Virus record (IMG/VR): IMGVR_UViG_3300045993_000757
Span: 1-64,000 of that record
Direction: 5' to 3' (one strand)
DNA: 64,000 bases
Source of the DNA: a virus
Below, one piece after another: positions 1 through 5,467 of this stretch. A model generated the notes under the pieces. That model saw nothing but the letters and a program-made list of their open reading frames with translations, ran no database searches and had not been told where the DNA came from. The translations under genes were made by a program, and so were the position numbers. Each line of letters opens with the position of its first letter. Position 1 is the first letter of the stretch.

Positions 1-212
1 CGACCGGCGTTGGCGGCGAACCATGCGCGCCGAACTGCGGGTTTGAAGTTCATTTCGACGGCCGTCCTCTTGGACTCCGCTGCTTCCATCTCCTGATCTG
101 CCTCGATCCAGGCGCGCGCATCGGCCAGGAGTGCGGGGTCGGTGAGGATGATTCCGGTCGATTTCTTGGCGGTTTCACTGGTCCGCCCTGCCAACAACTT
201 GGTGAGACTCAT
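1..212 (-). CDS. Hypothetical protein, C-terminus cut by window edge
   Basis: An open frame reads leftward from an ATG at 212 and leaves the window without a stop, so about 70 N-terminal residues are visible. The protein starts MSLTKLLAGRTSET and has a charged middle (EADQEMEAAESKRT). I do not recognise a family. A sigma70-like promoter (-35 TTGACG at 295-300, -10 TACACA at 272-277, complement strand) lies upstream, so unlike its neighbours this gene would have a leader of about 55 nt. No clear Shine-Dalgarno sequence is seen before the ATG. It is the most distal visible member of the leftward set of small genes. Confidence 0.6.
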   Translation of the reverse strand, partial: MSLTKLLAGRTSETAKKSTGIILTDPALLADARAWIEADQEMEAAESKRTAVEMNFKPAVRRAWFAANAG

Positions 213-271
213 TGTTTTATGGGGTTTTGGGATTTCTTGTCGCCTGTGCTTGATGCGGCGGCGACGTGGGA

Positions 272-300
272 TGTGTACGCTTACAACCTGATGGCGTCAA
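272..300 (-). promoter_or_regulatory. Sigma70-like promoter for leftward gene at 1-212
   Basis: On the complement strand TTGACG (295-300) and TACACA (272-277) are separated by exactly 17 nt. The spacer ends in TTGTAAGCG, sharing the GTAAGC element found in the other promoters of this region. It overlaps the 3' end of the gene at 281-589. It belongs to the same family as the promoters near 1007, 1047, 2390 and 2916, but is the only one that leaves a leader before its ATG. Confidence 0.5.
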
Positions 301-589
301 CCGTTTTTGTCGCCCGCATCCTGCGACGTTCGCGGCGAATCGCCTGGGCGATCATCGGCCGGAACGCTGGGGCGTAGTTGGCCAAGTATCGGATGGTGCC
401 GCGATGGGCGGCGAGGTAGCCGCGGAGGAAACCCTCCGACCAGCAGATGTGCTGTCCAGCCAGGATCCGCGCTCGCTCCCTCAGGTAATCGCGATGGGCG
501 GAGGCGTAGATGGCCGCGCCCGTTTTCATAAAGTCGCTCATTTCGAGTGGGGAATCGTACCAGAGGGCGAAGCGTTTAATGGGGTTCAT
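281..589 (-). CDS. Small hypothetical protein (102 aa)
   Basis: The start at 589 (MNPIKRFALWYDSP) is chosen because its ATGA overlaps the stop of the upstream gene by 4 nt, the coupling used throughout this genome; the frame itself is open further upstream. The protein is basic, with an arginine-rich C-terminal segment (RRERRRMRATK) that could bind nucleic acid. I recognise no family. It is the third gene of a leftward set starting at 1000. Function unknown; an early host-takeover or anti-defence role is only a guess from size and location. Confidence 0.6.
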   Translation of the reverse strand: MNPIKRFALWYDSPLEMSDFMKTGAAIYASAHRDYLRERARILAGQHICWSEGFLRGYLAAHRGTIRYLANYAPAFRPMIAQAIRRERRRMRATKTVDAIRL

Positions 590-783
590 TTGGGGGAGTG
601 ATGTGATGATGCGATTTCGTTGAGTTCCTTCCAGACGTGAACGACCAGTTGAGCCCAGGAGCATGTCCATGGGGCGCGCGTCCGGATCACCGGCCGGCGA
701 TGGTCGTCGCGCAGGACAACATCGAAACCTTCGCGTGCGATGCTCCAACCGGGCGGCAAGTCGGGGATGGGGATCTTTTTCAC
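586..783 (-). CDS. Small hypothetical protein (65 aa)
   Basis: The start is GTG at 783 (MKKIPIPDLPPGWSIAREG), 1 nt after the stop of the gene at 785-1000. The stop overlaps the next ATG by 4 nt (586-589). The protein is short, with tryptophans at conserved-looking turns (PPGWS, TRAPWTCSWAQ) and no transmembrane segment. I recognise no family. The tight spacing makes an operon with both neighbours very likely. Confidence 0.6.
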   Translation of the reverse strand: MKKIPIPDLPPGWSIAREGFDVVLRDDHRRPVIRTRAPWTCSWAQLVVHVWKELNEIASSHHSPK

Positions 784-784
784 G

Positions 785-1000
785 TCAGGCTTCCATGATG
801 TCCACCCAGTCCGCCTGCTCCAACCGGAGCCGGCGCTCCTGGCAAGGGCGGCAATACTCCTCCGTCGTCACCGGCCCTCCGCAGGAGTCGCAGGTTTCGA
901 CCTGGGGGACGGATGGGAAGGCGCTGAGTTTCTCGCCGATCAGGGCGAACGGTTCATCGACGAATGGAATTTCGGTTTGCGGTGCTTTGTGTTTGGCCAT
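785..1000 (-). CDS. Small zinc-ribbon-like protein (71 aa)
   Basis: The protein holds two CxxC pairs (CDSCGG and CRPC) about 14 residues apart near residues 37-56, a typical four-cysteine zinc-binding knuckle. The rest is charged and short, consistent with a small DNA-, RNA- or protein-binding factor. The ATG at 1000 lies only 6 nt from a -10-like box (1007-1012, complement), so the predicted transcript begins at the start codon itself. It is the first gene of the leftward set and diverges from the gene at 1085. Precise function unknown. Confidence 0.65.
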   Translation of the reverse strand: MAKHKAPQTEIPFVDEPFALIGEKLSAFPSVPQVETCDSCGGPVTTEEYCRPCQERRLRLEQADWVDIMEA

Positions 1001-1006
1001 GGCTGA

Positions 1007-1035
1007 CCTGTACGCTTCAATCTGGTACGGGTCAA
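1007..1035 (-). promoter_or_regulatory. Leaderless sigma70-like promoter, leftward
   Basis: On the complement strand TTGACC (1030-1035) and TACAGG (1007-1012) are 17 nt apart, and the ATG at 1000 follows the -10 box after only 6 nt. That places the expected transcription start on the A of the start codon. The spacer has the half-site GCGTAC next to the -10. It diverges from the rightward promoter at 1047. Confidence 0.6.
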
Positions 1036-1046
1036 ATCAAAAACGC

Positions 1047-1075
1047 TTGACGTGTAAGCGGTCAGGGTTTACAAC
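1047..1075 (+). promoter_or_regulatory. Leaderless sigma70-like promoter with operator-like repeat
   Basis: TTGACG (1047-1052), a 17-nt spacer and TACAAC (1070-1075) are followed by ATG at 1085 after 9 nt, too close for a normal Shine-Dalgarno leader. The spacer starts with GTAAGC and the far side reads GTTTAC, forming an imperfect inverted repeat with a 7-nt centre. Its closest relatives are at 2390 and 2916. Confidence 0.65.
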
Positions 1076-1084
1076 TGTCCCCGC

Positions 1085-1672
1085 ATGAGCGAAACCAACA
1101 CGCAAGACAACGAAGTGAAACGGGCGGGGGCGCATGAGCTGATCGGAAAGGTCGGCGCGATCCTGTCAGCCATCGCCAACCGGACCGGAAAGGTCACCCC
1201 TGCAATGGTTGAGGCGCGCGGCCTCATCATCAACTACTGGGCCAGCAAGCTCCCGAAATACGGGCGGTGGCTCTACCGACCCCACGACCAGGGCGAGGGA
1301 AGTCCCGGATTTTTCGTGTGTCACTGTGGGTCGGCCTGGGAACAGCACGGCACGCATGGGGCCGACTTCCATTGCAACGCCTGCGGCCAGGAGTTCAATT
1401 TCGGCGGGCAGGCACTCGCTGACCGTTCCCAATGGGGCGAGGAAACCGGCGAGTCCCCTGCCGAGGTCGCCGCTGCCTTCGGACACGTTGCGCCCGATGG
1501 TCCGGATCTGGCGTCTCTGGAAGCGTTCAGGTCTGACATTGGCGGTATGGTCGCCCCTGAGTTTGGCGACGATTGGTTCGGTCCGTTCGAGGGGGTGCGG
1601 ATCGACGACAGCGGGGCATACGTGGAATGGCCCAACCTCGCCCTATTGCTCGCGAAAGGGGGCGTGCGATGA
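1085..1672 (+). CDS. Hypothetical protein with central zinc-finger-like cysteines (195 aa)
   Basis: The central part (residues about 78-106) contains CHCG and CNACG, two cysteine pairs in a CxC/CxxC arrangement separated by about 18 residues, with histidines between them, suggesting a zinc-binding module. The N-terminal third is helical and charged; the C-terminal third is acidic (FGDDWFGPFEGVRIDDSG). I do not recognise the family. It is the first gene of the rightward early set, expressed from the promoter at 1047 on a likely leaderless mRNA. Its stop overlaps the next ATG (ATGA at 1669-1672). Confidence 0.7.
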   Translation: MSETNTQDNEVKRAGAHELIGKVGAILSAIANRTGKVTPAMVEARGLIINYWASKLPKYGRWLYRPHDQGEGSPGFFVCHCGSAWEQHGTHGADFHCNACGQEFNFGGQALADRSQWGEETGESPAEVAAAFGHVAPDGPDLASLEAFRSDIGGMVAPEFGDDWFGPFEGVRIDDSGAYVEWPNLALLLAKGGVR

Positions 1673-1869
1673 GGACGATCGCGTTCGACGAGGTGAGTAC
1701 GATTCGCATGGTGGCCGGAAACGAGAACAAGATCACCTTCGTAATCTGGGACGGATACCTAATGGAGTGGGTGGGCATCGGATGGGTCAGGGAGCGTAAG
1801 GCTACGGCTCAGGATCGCCGGCGCTATCCAAGGGTAGTCGCCAGGAAAGGGGGAGTGCGATGAGGACAA
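1651..1869 (+). repeat. Duplicated gene junction (about 28 bp, two copies)
   Basis: The stretch at 1651-1678 and the one at 1842-1869 are nearly identical: each holds GAAAGGGGG, then GTGCGATGAGGAC, differing at only a few bases. Each encodes the last residues of one gene (GGVR), a purine-rich ribosome-binding stretch, the ATGA overlap and the first codons (MRT) of the next gene. The repeat therefore carries a complete translational coupling signal. Confidence 0.7.
1669..1863 (+). CDS. Small hypothetical protein (64 aa)
   Basis: The start at 1669 (MRTIAFDEVSTIRMVAG) is set by the ATGA overlap with the upstream stop; the frame is open further upstream in sequence that belongs to the previous gene. 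The protein looks like one small beta-rich domain (ITFVIWDGYLMEWVGIGWV) followed by a basic tail. Its end (RKGGVR) and the junction with the next gene nearly duplicate the junction at 1651-1678. No family recognised. Confidence 0.65.
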   Translation: MRTIAFDEVSTIRMVAGNENKITFVIWDGYLMEWVGIGWVRERKATAQDRRRYPRVVARKGGVR

Positions 1870-2393
1870 TGCGCGCGCCCGCTGACCTGCGCTGCCCCCG
1901 CGGCATCTCTGAGATCCGCGTGAACCTGATCCGTGAGCCCATCGCCCTCTACCACGCCGACGCCGGACCGGAGCCGGTGTGCGATACGCCGGCCGTGGCG
2001 GTGGGCGCGTTCAACTCTATCGCCCTCGCCGTGCCGGAATGGACATGGGACCGGGAAACCGCGGTCGCCCTGTTCCTGTCCACGAGGCGGCGGATCCTGG
2101 GCTGGGAGATCATCAGTCAGGGATTGCTCGACACCCTGCTTCTGCATCCGCGGGACGTGTTCCGCTCCGCCATCGTCTGCAACGCGCACGCTCTGATCCT
2201 CGCCCACTCGCACCCCAGCGGGGATCCGATGCCGAGCGAGGCGGACGTCCGCGTGACGCGGGATCTGATCCGCGCCGGCCAACTGATCCGGATCGAACTG
2301 ATCGATCATGTCGTCGTCGGGGCCCCTGACCTGCGTCGGCCAGGATGCCGCGGTTGGTCGAGTCTGAAGGAGCTAGGCTACTTTTTAATTTGA
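1860..2393 (+). CDS. RadC-like JAB-domain protein
   Basis: Residues about 118-150 read AHSHPSGDPMPSEADVRVTR, the JAB/MPN metal-binding signature of RadC-family proteins (HxHPSGDPxPSxxD), followed by the usual DHVVVG-type strand. The protein is 177 aa, close to RadC lacking its N-terminal helix-hairpin-helix, as is common in mobile elements. JAB domains are zinc hydrolases in other contexts, but the role of RadC-like proteins in phages is not firmly known; repair or anti-defence roles have been suggested. It starts with an ATGA overlap and ends beside the promoter at 2390. Confidence 0.85.
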   Translation: MRTMRAPADLRCPRGISEIRVNLIREPIALYHADAGPEPVCDTPAVAVGAFNSIALAVPEWTWDRETAVALFLSTRRRILGWEIISQGLLDTLLLHPRDVFRSAIVCNAHALILAHSHPSGDPMPSEADVRVTRDLIRAGQLIRIELIDHVVVGAPDLRRPGCRGWSSLKELGYFLI

Positions 2394-2418
2394 CACGTAA
2401 GCTCAACTAGCTTACAAC
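2390..2418 (+). promoter_or_regulatory. Leaderless promoter with perfect operator-like inverted repeat
   Basis: TTGACA (2390-2395) and TACAAC (2413-2418) are 17 nt apart, and the ATG at 2429 follows after 10 nt. GTAAGC (2397-2402) and GCTTAC (2410-2415) form a perfect inverted repeat with a 7-nt centre that fills the spacer and enters the -10 box. A protein bound there would block RNA polymerase, so this looks like a repressor-controlled promoter. Confidence 0.7.
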
Positions 2419-2428
2419 TGTCCGCGCA

Positions 2429-2509
2429 ATGAAACTCACTGAGCACATAGGGGCGGCAATCTTCTGCGCCGCCCTCGTCGTCATCGCCTTCCTCATCCTC
2501 TGCCTGTGA
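2429..2509 (+). CDS. 26-residue single-pass membrane peptide
   Basis: An ATG at 2429, the first after the promoter at 2390, opens a 26-codon frame: a short polar start (MKLTEHIG) followed by about 18 hydrophobic residues (AAIFCAALVVIAFLILCL) and a stop. This is one transmembrane helix and little else. The stop overlaps the next start (GTGA at 2506-2509). Small membrane peptides of this type in phages include exclusion and host-modulating factors, but nothing here fixes a specific role. Confidence 0.65.
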   Translation: MKLTEHIGAAIFCAALVVIAFLILCL

Positions 2510-2751
2510 AACATCCACGCAACCTCACTACCCTAATGCACCTCGAAATCACCAACACCGACAACGCCGCCTTTCGAGGCGACGACGAGCCATCCGCGGA
2601 GGCCATGACCGCGGAGGTCGCCAGGATCCTGCGGGTTGTGGCTGGCAAGATTCTTCAAGGCCACACGGAAGGCACCTGCCGAGACATAAACGGCAACCCC
2701 GTGGGCAACTGGGCCCTGGGCCCCGACATGCCGGCCGAGAACGAGGAGTAA
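2506..2751 (+). CDS. Small hypothetical protein (81 aa)
   Basis: The start is GTG at 2506, overlapping the stop of the membrane peptide by 4 nt; an alternative ATG (MHLEITN) lies at 2536. The protein is acidic (GDDEPSAEAMTAEV, ending PAENEE) and has no membrane segment or cysteine cluster. I recognise no family. It sits in the operon driven by the promoter at 2390. Confidence 0.6.
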   Translation: MKHPRNLTTLMHLEITNTDNAAFRGDDEPSAEAMTAEVARILRVVAGKILQGHTEGTCRDINGNPVGNWALGPDMPAENEE

Positions 2752-2754
2752 CCC

Positions 2755-2919
2755 ATGACAACAACGACATACCAGAAAGCCGCGCCCAACGATTGGGAGC
2801 AGTTGCGCCGGATCTGTGGCGCGTCTCAACACAAGTGCATCGTCAGCCTGAGCCGAGGCGAGGAGGGCGGGAGACGTTCCCCGCAGGCTTTTTGCGCTGT
2901 AAAGCGAAAGGGGGCTTGA
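2755..2919 (+). CDS. Small basic hypothetical protein (54 aa)
   Basis: The ATG at 2755 is 3 nt after the upstream stop and opens a 54-codon frame (MTTTTYQKAAPNDWEQLRR). The C-terminal half is basic with scattered cysteines. Its last codons overlap the -35 box of the next promoter (TTGACA at 2916-2921), an arrangement also seen where the RadC-like gene ends. No family recognised. Confidence 0.5.
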   Translation: MTTTTYQKAAPNDWEQLRRICGASQHKCIVSLSRGEEGGRRSPQAFCAVKRKGA

Positions 2920-2944
2920 CACGTAAGCGGTGGGGGCGTACAAG
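2916..2944 (+). promoter_or_regulatory. Leaderless sigma70-like promoter
   Basis: TTGACA (2916-2921), 17 nt, TACAAG (2939-2944), then only 6 nt to the ATG at 2951, so transcription should start on the start codon. The spacer begins with GTAAGC and ends with GCGTAC, an imperfect copy of the inverted repeat at 2397-2415. It is the cleanest member of the family in -35 quality and spacing. Confidence 0.7.
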
Positions 2945-2950
2945 TGCGGC

Positions 2951-3205
2951 ATGGCGAACACCACCAGCACCGAAACGAAAGCAACGAAGCGCGCGATCCG
3001 ATACTTCACCACCGCCCCCGGCGCGGATCCTGAAACGCAGATGCGAAACGGATCCTTCATGCGCCAAAGCCTCTTCGGCGTTTCGTGGTTCGCGAATGGC
3101 GACTTCATGGGAATGACGGAGCACACCCCCGAAAGCCTGCTCACCGCGGGCCACACTGAAATCCCCCACGAGATGACCAAGCTGCTCCCTGCCTGCTGCC
3201 GCTGA
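2951..3205 (+). CDS. Small hypothetical protein (84 aa)
   Basis: The ATG at 2951 (MANTTSTETKATKRAIRYF) is chosen because it immediately follows the promoter; an upstream GTG in frame (2930) would lie inside the promoter spacer. The protein has a basic N-terminus and aromatic centre (MRQSLFGVSWFANGDFMGM) and ends in CCR. No family recognised. The following 82 nt contain no further gene. Confidence 0.65.
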   Translation: MANTTSTETKATKRAIRYFTTAPGADPETQMRNGSFMRQSLFGVSWFANGDFMGMTEHTPESLLTAGHTEIPHEMTKLLPACCR

Positions 3206-3287
3206 TTCGCCCTCGGTCCCAGGTGCCGCCGGCAACGGTAGGCACTTGAGGCCGGAGGCAATCACGCCGGCCGGAAGCAACCAAAAA

Positions 3288-3515
3288 ATGAAACTCACAT
3301 TCCGCGTATCGTCGGGGACCATGATGACAGGCCCAGGTTACGGGCAACTAGCAACCTACTGGCCAGTTGGGTGGCCTGTAGTCAACGGGCTGTCTAGGCG
3401 GTTCGGAACGGACCTAGGGACGGAGGTGGCAGTGCAGGTTAAACCGTCCTCCTGGCGGCGGAAGGTTCGCCGCGCTTGCAATCGGGCGGGATGGACGACG
3501 GAGGGATCCAAGTGA
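3288..3515 (+). CDS. Small basic hypothetical protein (75 aa)
   Basis: The ATG at 3288 (MKLTFRVSSGTMMTGPGYG) is preferred over an upstream in-frame start because it follows an A-rich stretch. The C-terminal half is basic (KPSSWRRKVRRACNRAG), which suggests nucleic-acid contact. The stop overlaps the next start by 4 nt (GTGA, 3512-3515). No family recognised. Confidence 0.55.
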   Translation: MKLTFRVSSGTMMTGPGYGQLATYWPVGWPVVNGLSRRFGTDLGTEVAVQVKPSSWRRKVRRACNRAGWTTEGSK

Positions 3516-3655
3516 ACAAGGGAACCTTCATGCAGCTTCAAACGCCACTGACCGCCAAGTGCGAAGCCTGGGCGGCAGCCAACAACGCCCGCATCGCTCC
3601 GCAAGGGTGGCAGCGCATCGAGGCGGCATCGGGAACATGGGAGGTGGTGTCGTGA
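3512..3655 (+). CDS. Small hypothetical protein (47 aa)
   Basis: A GTG at 3512 overlaps the previous stop, and its own stop (3653-3655) overlaps the next GTG, so this 47-residue frame sits in a chain of translationally coupled genes. It reads MNKGTFMQLQTPLTAKCEAW at its start and contains several tryptophans. No family recognised; the case rests on the double overlap. Confidence 0.55.
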   Translation: MNKGTFMQLQTPLTAKCEAWAAANNARIAPQGWQRIEAASGTWEVVS

Positions 3656-3894
3656 AGCTGCCCGACTGGCTCCCCATCGCCGAAGCCGAACCGTCCCCGC
3701 TTCGAACCGCGCTCCTCTGCGCGGCCTCGTACTTCCGGAACCGCAACCGCCCTGGGCTCCGGAAGTCCCGCAGCCGCCGCGCCGTAGCCGGGTACGTCGA
3801 GACATCGGTCGCCACCAACCGCCGCGAGTCCCTCGCCATGGCCCGCAAATTCATCCGGGACGCCCGCGCCATCCTCGGTCGAGTCGCCCGCTGA
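3652..3894 (+). CDS. Small basic hypothetical protein (80 aa)
   Basis: The start is taken as GTG at 3652 because of its GTGA overlap with the upstream stop; the frame is open further upstream, but there in competition with that gene. The protein is strongly basic (RNRNRPGLRKSRSRRAVAG, ending ARAILGRVAR) and probably binds nucleic acid. It is the last gene of the rightward early set and is followed 20 nt later by a terminator hairpin. Confidence 0.6.
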   Translation: MKLPDWLPIAEAEPSPLRTALLCAASYFRNRNRPGLRKSRSRRAVAGYVETSVATNRRESLAMARKFIRDARAILGRVAR

Positions 3895-3914
3895 CACCCA
3901 GGATCCCCACGCCA

Positions 3915-3946
3915 CCCCGCGCGCCTTCACAGGCCGCGGGGTTTTT
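3915..3946 (+). terminator. Rho-independent terminator of the rightward early operon
   Basis: CCCCGCG (3915-3921) pairs with CGCGGGG (3935-3941), extended by a GCC/GGC inner stem, and is followed directly by TTTTT (3942-3946). It lies 20 nt after the last gene of the rightward set. Confidence 0.8.
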
Positions 3947-4544
3947 GCTGTCCAGGCACCGAAACGCCCGAATCCGGACGCCGCCAGCCTCCTGGGCGCC
4001 AATCCTAGCCCTCGGAGCGCAGGGGGGCGCTGTGGTGACCCTCGGGAAAAGCCGCGGTTCGCGCCCTTGGCAGCTGGGCCCATCGACCACGCCGGCCAGG
4101 ATCCCATCCGCTCGCGGCGCCCGCAGGTCCCCATCCGCCCGCAGGTCCCCGCCAGGATCCCGCGGCGCCCGCGGCGCCCGGTCTTCGGTGACGGGCGTGG
4201 GCAGCCGCCAGCGGCACGGATCCCCCAGGTGCGACCGTGACGCAGGTCCCCGGATCCCGGCAGTCCGATGGCGACATCGAACGCGGCAGCCTCGGGGGAA
4301 CACGAGCCGGGGGTGAGCACGGCAGCCGCCGCGTCCTGGCACGATGCCGACCGGCCGGATCGGCAGGCACCACCGCCGCACCGTCGCCGCACCGCCGCCG
4401 CGCGCGATGCCGGGGGCGGGGGGCGGGGCCGTGCGAGGCGCGCTCACGATCGAGTACCCGATCTGTCGGATTCTCTAAGAGTATTTTTTAGGTTATTGCA
4501 AACGGTTTGCATCTGTTGCATTTGCAATGTTCACGCCTGGGGAA
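3947..4544. other. Gene-free GC-rich region with short repeats and AT-rich patch
   Basis: I find no supportable gene here: open frames on both strands are arginine/proline/alanine-rich products of GC composition. CGCAGGTCCCC occurs three times (4122-4132, 4140-4150, 4241-4251), and GCGGCGCCC-type repeats lie between. At 4485-4540 the composition turns AT-rich and holds two palindromes, a 15-bp one centred on 4504 (TGCAAAC-G-GTTTGCA) and TTGCATTTGCAA at 4516-4527. Repeats beside an AT-rich patch between two convergent operons would suit a replication origin or a packaging/regulatory site, but this is inference. Confidence 0.45.
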
Positions 4545-4613
4545 AGAGGCACGAGACCAGGGTATCAAGGGTTTAAGCGCCAGCTCTCCCCCGTCCTGGT
4601 GGTTCGTGCCTCT
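4545..4613. other. Long hairpin at the end of the leftward operon
   Basis: AGAGGCACGA (4545-4554) pairs perfectly with TCGTGCCTCT (4604-4613), and ACCAGG (4556-4561) with CCTGGT (4595-4600), leaving a 33-nt loop. The leftward operon stops 5 nt away at 4618. No U-run follows on either strand, so it is not a standard intrinsic terminator; a 3' stabilising element, a Rho-dependent end or a small structured RNA are possible. Confidence 0.6.
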
Positions 4614-4617
4614 AAAA

Positions 4618-4851
4618 TCAGTCTGTTTCCGCCCAAACCGGCCCGTTCGGAACGGTGGCCGAGATGGCGTTGAATCGAAGGAACTTCTCGGCGTCGTCCG
4701 AGGTCATTTTGTCGCGTTTCTGGAGGATTTTGACGGCCTTGGGGATGGAAACGACGGCGACGGGGCCGCTTCTTCCGCGCCAAGCCAGGCCGATGACGGC
4801 CTTTTCGAGGCCCTCGGGGATGAGGGCGTTGGGATTGGCGGATCGAATCAT
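4618..4851 (-). CDS. Conserved small phage protein (77 aa)
   Basis: The protein begins MIRSANPNALIPEGLEKAV and ends FLRFNAISATVPNGPVW. This layout (an ...IPEGLE..AvvG start, a central block with ...KRDxMt..eA..fl.FN and a ..GP.W end) resembles a small uncharacterised family I have seen in many phage genomes; its function is not known to me. The start at 4851 is chosen because its ATGA overlaps the stop of the small gene at 4848-4964; a longer start at 4890 is possible. It is the last gene of the leftward operon. Confidence 0.7.
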   Translation of the reverse strand: MIRSANPNALIPEGLEKAVIGLAWRGRSGPVAVVSIPKAVKILQKRDKMTSDDAEKFLRFNAISATVPNGPVWAETD

Positions 4852-4964
4852 GGGCAGGACGTCAGATTCACCCGGAAGTCGTCGAGGCATAACGGGGAGC
4901 TTTGTGATTGGGGGGTTCCAAAACCGGCGAAGACTTTCCGATATTCTGGATGCAGTTCGGTCAT
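4848..4964 (-). CDS. Small hypothetical protein (38 aa)
   Basis: An ATG at 4964 opens a 38-codon frame starting MTELHPEYRKVFAGFGTPQS. Its stop overlaps the next start by 4 nt (ATGA), the coupling used across this operon. It fills a gap that otherwise has no gene. No family recognised, and it is too short for a domain call; confidence rests on the overlap and an ordinary composition. Confidence 0.45.
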   Translation of the reverse strand: MTELHPEYRKVFAGFGTPQSQSSPLCLDDFRVNLTSCP

Positions 4965-4978
4965 CCTCGTTTTTTCAT

Positions 4979-5005
4979 GGGGGTGGAGATCAGAATGCCA
5001 CCCCC
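4979..5005 (-). other. Strong hairpin between leftward genes
   Basis: GGGGGTGG (4979-4986) pairs with CCACCCCC (4998-5005) around an 11-nt loop. It lies between the gene ending at 5088 and the one starting at 4964. No U-tract follows in the direction of transcription, so it may be an RNA-processing or stability element and not a terminator. Confidence 0.5.
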
Positions 5006-5087
5006 CACCGGAGTCTCACGTTCGGCAGGGGATGGCATTTTCAGGCCCTAGCGGAGTCCGGTTTTGCCCGCCGTCTGGATCCTGAAA

Positions 5088-5336
5088 TCAGTAGGCGGAT
5101 GCCTTGGGTGCGGCGAGATCCTCCGAGGTCACCACGGTGACTTCGGGCGCCTGGGCGTTGATGGCCTCCTGGACGACTCCGAGGATGTCCTGTTGGTAGT
5201 TTCCGGGGAACTCCGAAAGGATCTTGGCGATCTTGATCGAGGCCAGGTCGGCGCGCTTGTTCAGGCGCAGGTTGTTTTCGATGGTCGAAACCAGGATCGG
5301 TTTGGGATCGGCTGGTGTTTTACGGGGTCTTGGCAT
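5088..5336 (-). CDS. Hypothetical protein (82 aa)
   Basis: The ATG at 5336 (MPRPRKTPADPKPILVSTIE) is preferred to an upstream in-frame start at 5474, whose extra residues are low-complexity and overlap RNA hairpins and a micro-ORF. A basic N-terminus is followed by a helical segment (NKRADLASIKIAKILSEFPG) and an acidic end. No family recognised. AGGA lies 11 nt before the start. Confidence 0.6.
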   Translation of the reverse strand: MPRPRKTPADPKPILVSTIENNLRLNKRADLASIKIAKILSEFPGNYQQDILGVVQEAINAQAPEVTVVTSEDLAAPKASAY

Positions 5337-5467
5337 GGTGCAGTTTTTCCTGGAGCTTGCTGGTCCCGCCGATCGCTCCGTTGTCGGCGGGGGGTGTCCA
5401 GGGTGCGTCCAGCTTGGGATAATCAGGTGTCGAGGCTGCCCCGCCCCGGCCGCACCCTGGGGAATCG
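5337..5467 (-). other. Structured intergenic leader with two hairpins
   Basis: On the leftward transcript this 131-nt stretch can form two stems: CCAGGGTGCG/CGCACCCTGG (5398-5407 with 5451-5460) enclosing a 43-nt loop, and CCCGCCGA/TCGGCGGG (5365-5372 with 5384-5391) with an 11-nt loop. It separates a 12-codon micro-ORF from the gene starting at 5336. It could control translation or processing of that gene; I recognise no known riboswitch class. Confidence 0.45.

Noticed and set aside
3538-4447. Overlapping long frames on both strands (about 120-284 aa)
   Set aside because: Products are arginine/proline/alanine/glycine-rich in several frames at once and overlap the terminator and repeats; this is GC-composition background.
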